Positions 61,964-64,000 of a DNA stretch of 64,000 nucleotides are shown here, in pieces. Every line of letters begins with the position of its first letter. The first letter of the stretch is position 1. Where the stretch lies: assembly GCF_024723735.1 (NCBI RefSeq), contig NZ_JANQDU010000005.1, positions 124,001 to 188,000 of the forward strand. The letters run 5' to 3'. The notes under the pieces were generated by a model, which did no database searches, was not told the DNA's origin, and saw only the letters and a program-made list of their open reading frames with translations. The stretch is from Frigidibacter sp. ROC022 (GTDB taxonomy: Bacteria > Pseudomonadota > Alphaproteobacteria > Rhodobacterales > Rhodobacteraceae). Both the position numbers and the translations under genes were made by a program.

Positions 61964-62028
61964 ATGCCCGACATGGGCATATACTCATTCGATGGGCATA
62001 TGCTCACTCAATCGCGACATTCTGTCAA
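61964..62028 (-). promoter_or_regulatory. smoE promoter with direct and inverted operator repeats
   Basis: On the forward strand ATGGGCATATACTCATTCG (61973-61991) and ATGGGCATATGCTCACTCA (61992-62010) are tandem 19-bp repeats matching at 16 positions. ATGCCC and GGGCAT (61964-61969 with 61975-61980) add an inverted repeat. On the reverse strand TTGACA (62023-62028) and GAGCAT (62000-62005) are 17 bp apart, so the repeats cover the -10 region and transcription start. The SorC-type gene directly upstream is the likely regulator. Confidence 0.72.
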
Positions 62029-62080
62029 CCGCATCATGCCGCAAGGCAGCAGCCGGCCCCGCTGCAACGCAGCAATCAGA

Positions 62081-63034
62081 TCAGGAAAGAAGCGCCCGGG
62101 CGGTGGTCTCGTCGGTGATCAAGCCGTTGAGCAGGTTGCCTTTCAGCGCCGCGGCTATTGCACCCGTCTTGTCGGCCCCGGCGGCGATCCCGATGACCGA
62201 ACGGCCCTCGCCCCCGGCCACCTCTACGGCGCAGACCCGCGCATTGGTGCCGCCCTCGATATAGCGGCCATCCGAATCAAAGGCGCGGGCGGCGATCTCT
62301 CCCGCCGCGCCCCGGGCCTGCATGTCCTCCAGTTCCGCGCGGGTGATGAACCCGTCCATCAACAGCGGCGCGGAATCCGACATCTGCCCGACCCCGACGA
62401 AGGTGACCTGTGCGCGCTCGGCCAGTCCCATGACCCGCTGCACCGGCTTCAACGACAGGAACAGGTCGCGGTCCTTGGCATTCTCGGCGACGACCGGGAT
62501 CGGCATCGGGAAATGCGGGGCAAGAACCTTGTCGGAAATCCGGATGATGACATCGTAGTAGCTGGCCGAGCCATCGGGGGCGATGTTGCCGATCAGCGAG
62601 ACGATCTTGTGCTGTTCGGCATCCAGACGGGTCAGGGATTCCACCGTCGCACGCAGCGTCCGCCCGGTGCCAAGCGCCATGGTCAGCGGTTCGGACTGGC
62701 GCAGGAAGCGTTCCATCTCGGCCGCTGCCGTCGGCGCCAGGGAAGAAACCGGATCGACGCCCGGCCCCAGGGACAGCGTGACCCGCGCCAGTTGCAGCCC
62801 GAAGCGGGCACGCAGCTGCGCCTCCAGGTCGAGACAGCCCGACACCCGGTGTTCCAGCCGGACATGGATCAACCCCTCGGCCATCGCCCGGCTGACCAGC
62901 CGCTGCGCCCGCTGCCGCGACACGCCCAGTTCCTGCGCGATCTGGTCCTGGGTCTTGCCGCCCACGTAATAGAGCCAGCCGGCCCGTGCCGCATCGTCCA
63001 GCGGAGTCGCATCAGTCTCGGGGAGCTTGGCCAT
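62081..63034 (-). CDS. SorC/DeoR-type sugar-binding transcriptional regulator
   Basis: 317 residues. The helix-turn-helix is QDQIAQELGVSRQRAQRLVS (about 29-48), followed by the SorC sugar-phosphate-binding domain (MALGTGRTLRATVESL, SLIGNIAPDGSASYYDVIIR, VIGIAAGADKTGAIAAALKG). It should sense a polyol or its phosphate and control the smo operon. The ATG at 63034 gives the normal family length. Its first 23 bp overlap the end of the HAD gene. Confidence 0.9.
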   Translation of the reverse strand: MAKLPETDATPLDDAARAGWLYYVGGKTQDQIAQELGVSRQRAQRLVSRAMAEGLIHVRLEHRVSGCLDLEAQLRARFGLQLARVTLSLGPGVDPVSSLAPTAAAEMERFLRQSEPLTMALGTGRTLRATVESLTRLDAEQHKIVSLIGNIAPDGSASYYDVIIRISDKVLAPHFPMPIPVVAENAKDRDLFLSLKPVQRVMGLAERAQVTFVGVGQMSDSAPLLMDGFITRAELEDMQARGAAGEIAARAFDSDGRYIEGGTNARVCAVEVAGGEGRSVIGIAAGADKTGAIAAALKGNLLNGLITDETTARALLS

Positions 63035-63707
63035 TCGTCCTACCGGCAAAAATCTTCGGGGCAACCTGACCCAATTGCGCGAAGCTGGCAATGGCACGGT
63101 CGGAGCGGGCGTCTTCCGGCTCGGTCAGATCCATGCCCCGCAGGTGGCAACCGCCGGTGAACCGCCAGACTTCCATGCCCGCTGCCCGCGCCGCCCTGAT
63201 GCCGTTCAGACTGTCCTCCAGCACCAGGCAGCGTCCCGGTTCGACGCCCATCCGGGATGCGGCCAGCAGGAACAGGTCCGGCGCCGGCTTGCCGTGCTTG
63301 ACCTCGGCCACGGTCAACAGACGGTCGCCCACCAGCCCCGCCAGCCCGGTGATCTCCAGCGACCGCCTGGCCCGTGCCGGGCTCGACGAGGTCGCCACGC
63401 ACCAGGGCAGCGTCATCCCCGCCAGCACCTCGGGCGCGCCGGGCATGACCTTCAGACGGGTCTCGAAGGCCTCCAGCAACCGGGCGCGATACTCGGCCTC
63501 GAAGCTCGGCGGAAGATCGACACCGAAGCGGCTGCGCACCTCGGCCAGGACCACCGGATAGGACCGGCCCAGGAAATGCCGGGTCACGAAACCACGGTCG
63601 ATCTCGATTCCGTAGGGGATCAGCGCCTCGATCAGCATCTGGGCGCTGATGACCTCCGAGTCGATCAGCACGCCGTCGCAGTCAAAGATCACCAGTTCGG
63701 GTCGCAT
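63012..63707 (-). CDS. HAD-superfamily phosphatase of the polyol operon
   Basis: 231 residues. Motif I FDCDGVLIDSE carries the nucleophile Asp and the acid Asp; motif II is ATSSSPARA; motif III/IV are KHGKPAPDLF and LEDSLNGIRAA. The cap domain fits the beta-phosphoglucomutase/sugar-phosphatase subgroup. It may dephosphorylate a sugar phosphate arising from polyol catabolism, or be a housekeeping phosphatase. It is the first gene of the group and overlaps the SorC-type gene by 23 bp. Confidence 0.86.
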   Translation of the reverse strand: MRPELVIFDCDGVLIDSEVISAQMLIEALIPYGIEIDRGFVTRHFLGRSYPVVLAEVRSRFGVDLPPSFEAEYRARLLEAFETRLKVMPGAPEVLAGMTLPWCVATSSSPARARRSLEITGLAGLVGDRLLTVAEVKHGKPAPDLFLLAASRMGVEPGRCLVLEDSLNGIRAARAAGMEVWRFTGGCHLRGMDLTEPEDARSDRAIASFAQLGQVAPKIFAGRTNGQAPRD

Positions 63708-64000
63708 CGAAACCTCCGCCCCCCCGGGCACCGGACAGCGCAATAGCCCATCATTGCGACCATTGACAGGCAGAGACCGACAGGCGCGGCCGCGTTTCGC
63801 GCCCAAAAACCCGGCATGCGCGATGATTTTGCCCAATTCGCGAGCAAATGTCCGGACTCATGCCGCAACGCAGCGCCACCTCCGCACCAGATCGTTGCCA
63901 GCCAGCTCACAGGACCGTCATCTGACCTCGCCGCCCGGAACGGGAGGCTTCAGGGGAGTGCGGTGGCGACAAGTCTTGGACGGACGCCACCACCGCACGA
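63708..64000. other. Window-end spacer with an imperfect inverted repeat
   Basis: No reading frame is supported here. GTGCGGTGGCG (63958-63968) and CGCCACCACCGCAC (63985-63998) pair over two segments with a 3-nt bulge and a 16-nt loop, near the window edge. It could be a terminator of a gene beyond the edge or one arm of an unseen element. The 5' part of the gap presumably holds the promoter of the HAD gene, but no boxes stand out. Confidence 0.4.

Noticed and set aside
63689-63910. 73-residue frame on the reverse strand near the window end
   Set aside because: It overlaps the HAD gene start in another frame, has no ribosome-binding site and no recognisable features.

Overview
The window is a high-GC chromosomal segment from an alphaproteobacterium, most likely a member of the Rhodobacteraceae/Paracoccaceae (Rhodobacter-Roseobacter group). 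This rests on the pst-pho layout with long PstC/PstA, a smo/mtl-type polyol operon like that of Rhodobacter sphaeroides, the DUF2927 and DUF1638 families, the ccmC-ccmD-ccmG order and the style of codon use. It is an inference from gene content, not a species call. No insertion sequence, prophage, CRISPR array or rRNA was found.

Layout. 1-7.9 kb: a truncated divergent gene, then the phosphate-starvation locus phoR, pstSCAB, phoU, phoB with tandem Pho boxes before pstS. 8.1-13.5 kb: a single-domain hemerythrin with a ligand substitution, a LuxR-type regulator without a synthase gene, an unannotated highly structured RNA-like region ending in a rho-independent terminator, an ATPase-metA pair, and ppk2 overlapping a tetR gene. 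13.5-26.9 kb: mostly housekeeping genes (aroB/aroK, xerD, class II DAHP synthase, GlxA-type regulator, DUF2927 lipoprotein, CoxE-like VWA protein, DedA protein, ccmC-ccmD-ccmG). 27.1-27.7 kb: tRNA-Asp and tRNA-Val, each with a recognisable promoter.

28.8-46.5 kb holds the most distinctive block: a run of 13 co-directional genes (binding protein, two permeases, ATPase, GH2 beta-mannosidase-like enzyme, D-lyxose isomerase, TIM-barrel isomerase, Gfo/Idh oxidoreductase, aldo/keto reductase, GH43 glycosidase, cytoplasmic beta-propeller, xylB, xylA) facing a LacI-family regulator. A perfect 14-bp operator sits in its promoter. The gene set suggests uptake of an oligosaccharide or glycoside, intracellular hydrolysis, and entry through D-xylulose.

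46.6-56.3 kb: a potABC-like transporter without a binding protein, a polytopic membrane protein, rplM-rpsI with promoter and terminator, a zinc metallopeptidase, a radical SAM protein, and a corrinoid protein with a small membrane protein and a DUF1638 protein. 56.4-63.7 kb: a mannitol/sorbitol operon (HAD phosphatase, SorC-type regulator, smoEFGK, mtlK) with 19-bp direct repeats at the smoE promoter. All three binding-protein genes of the window (pstS, the 44-45 kb gene, smoE) are followed by a strong intercistronic hairpin before the first permease gene.
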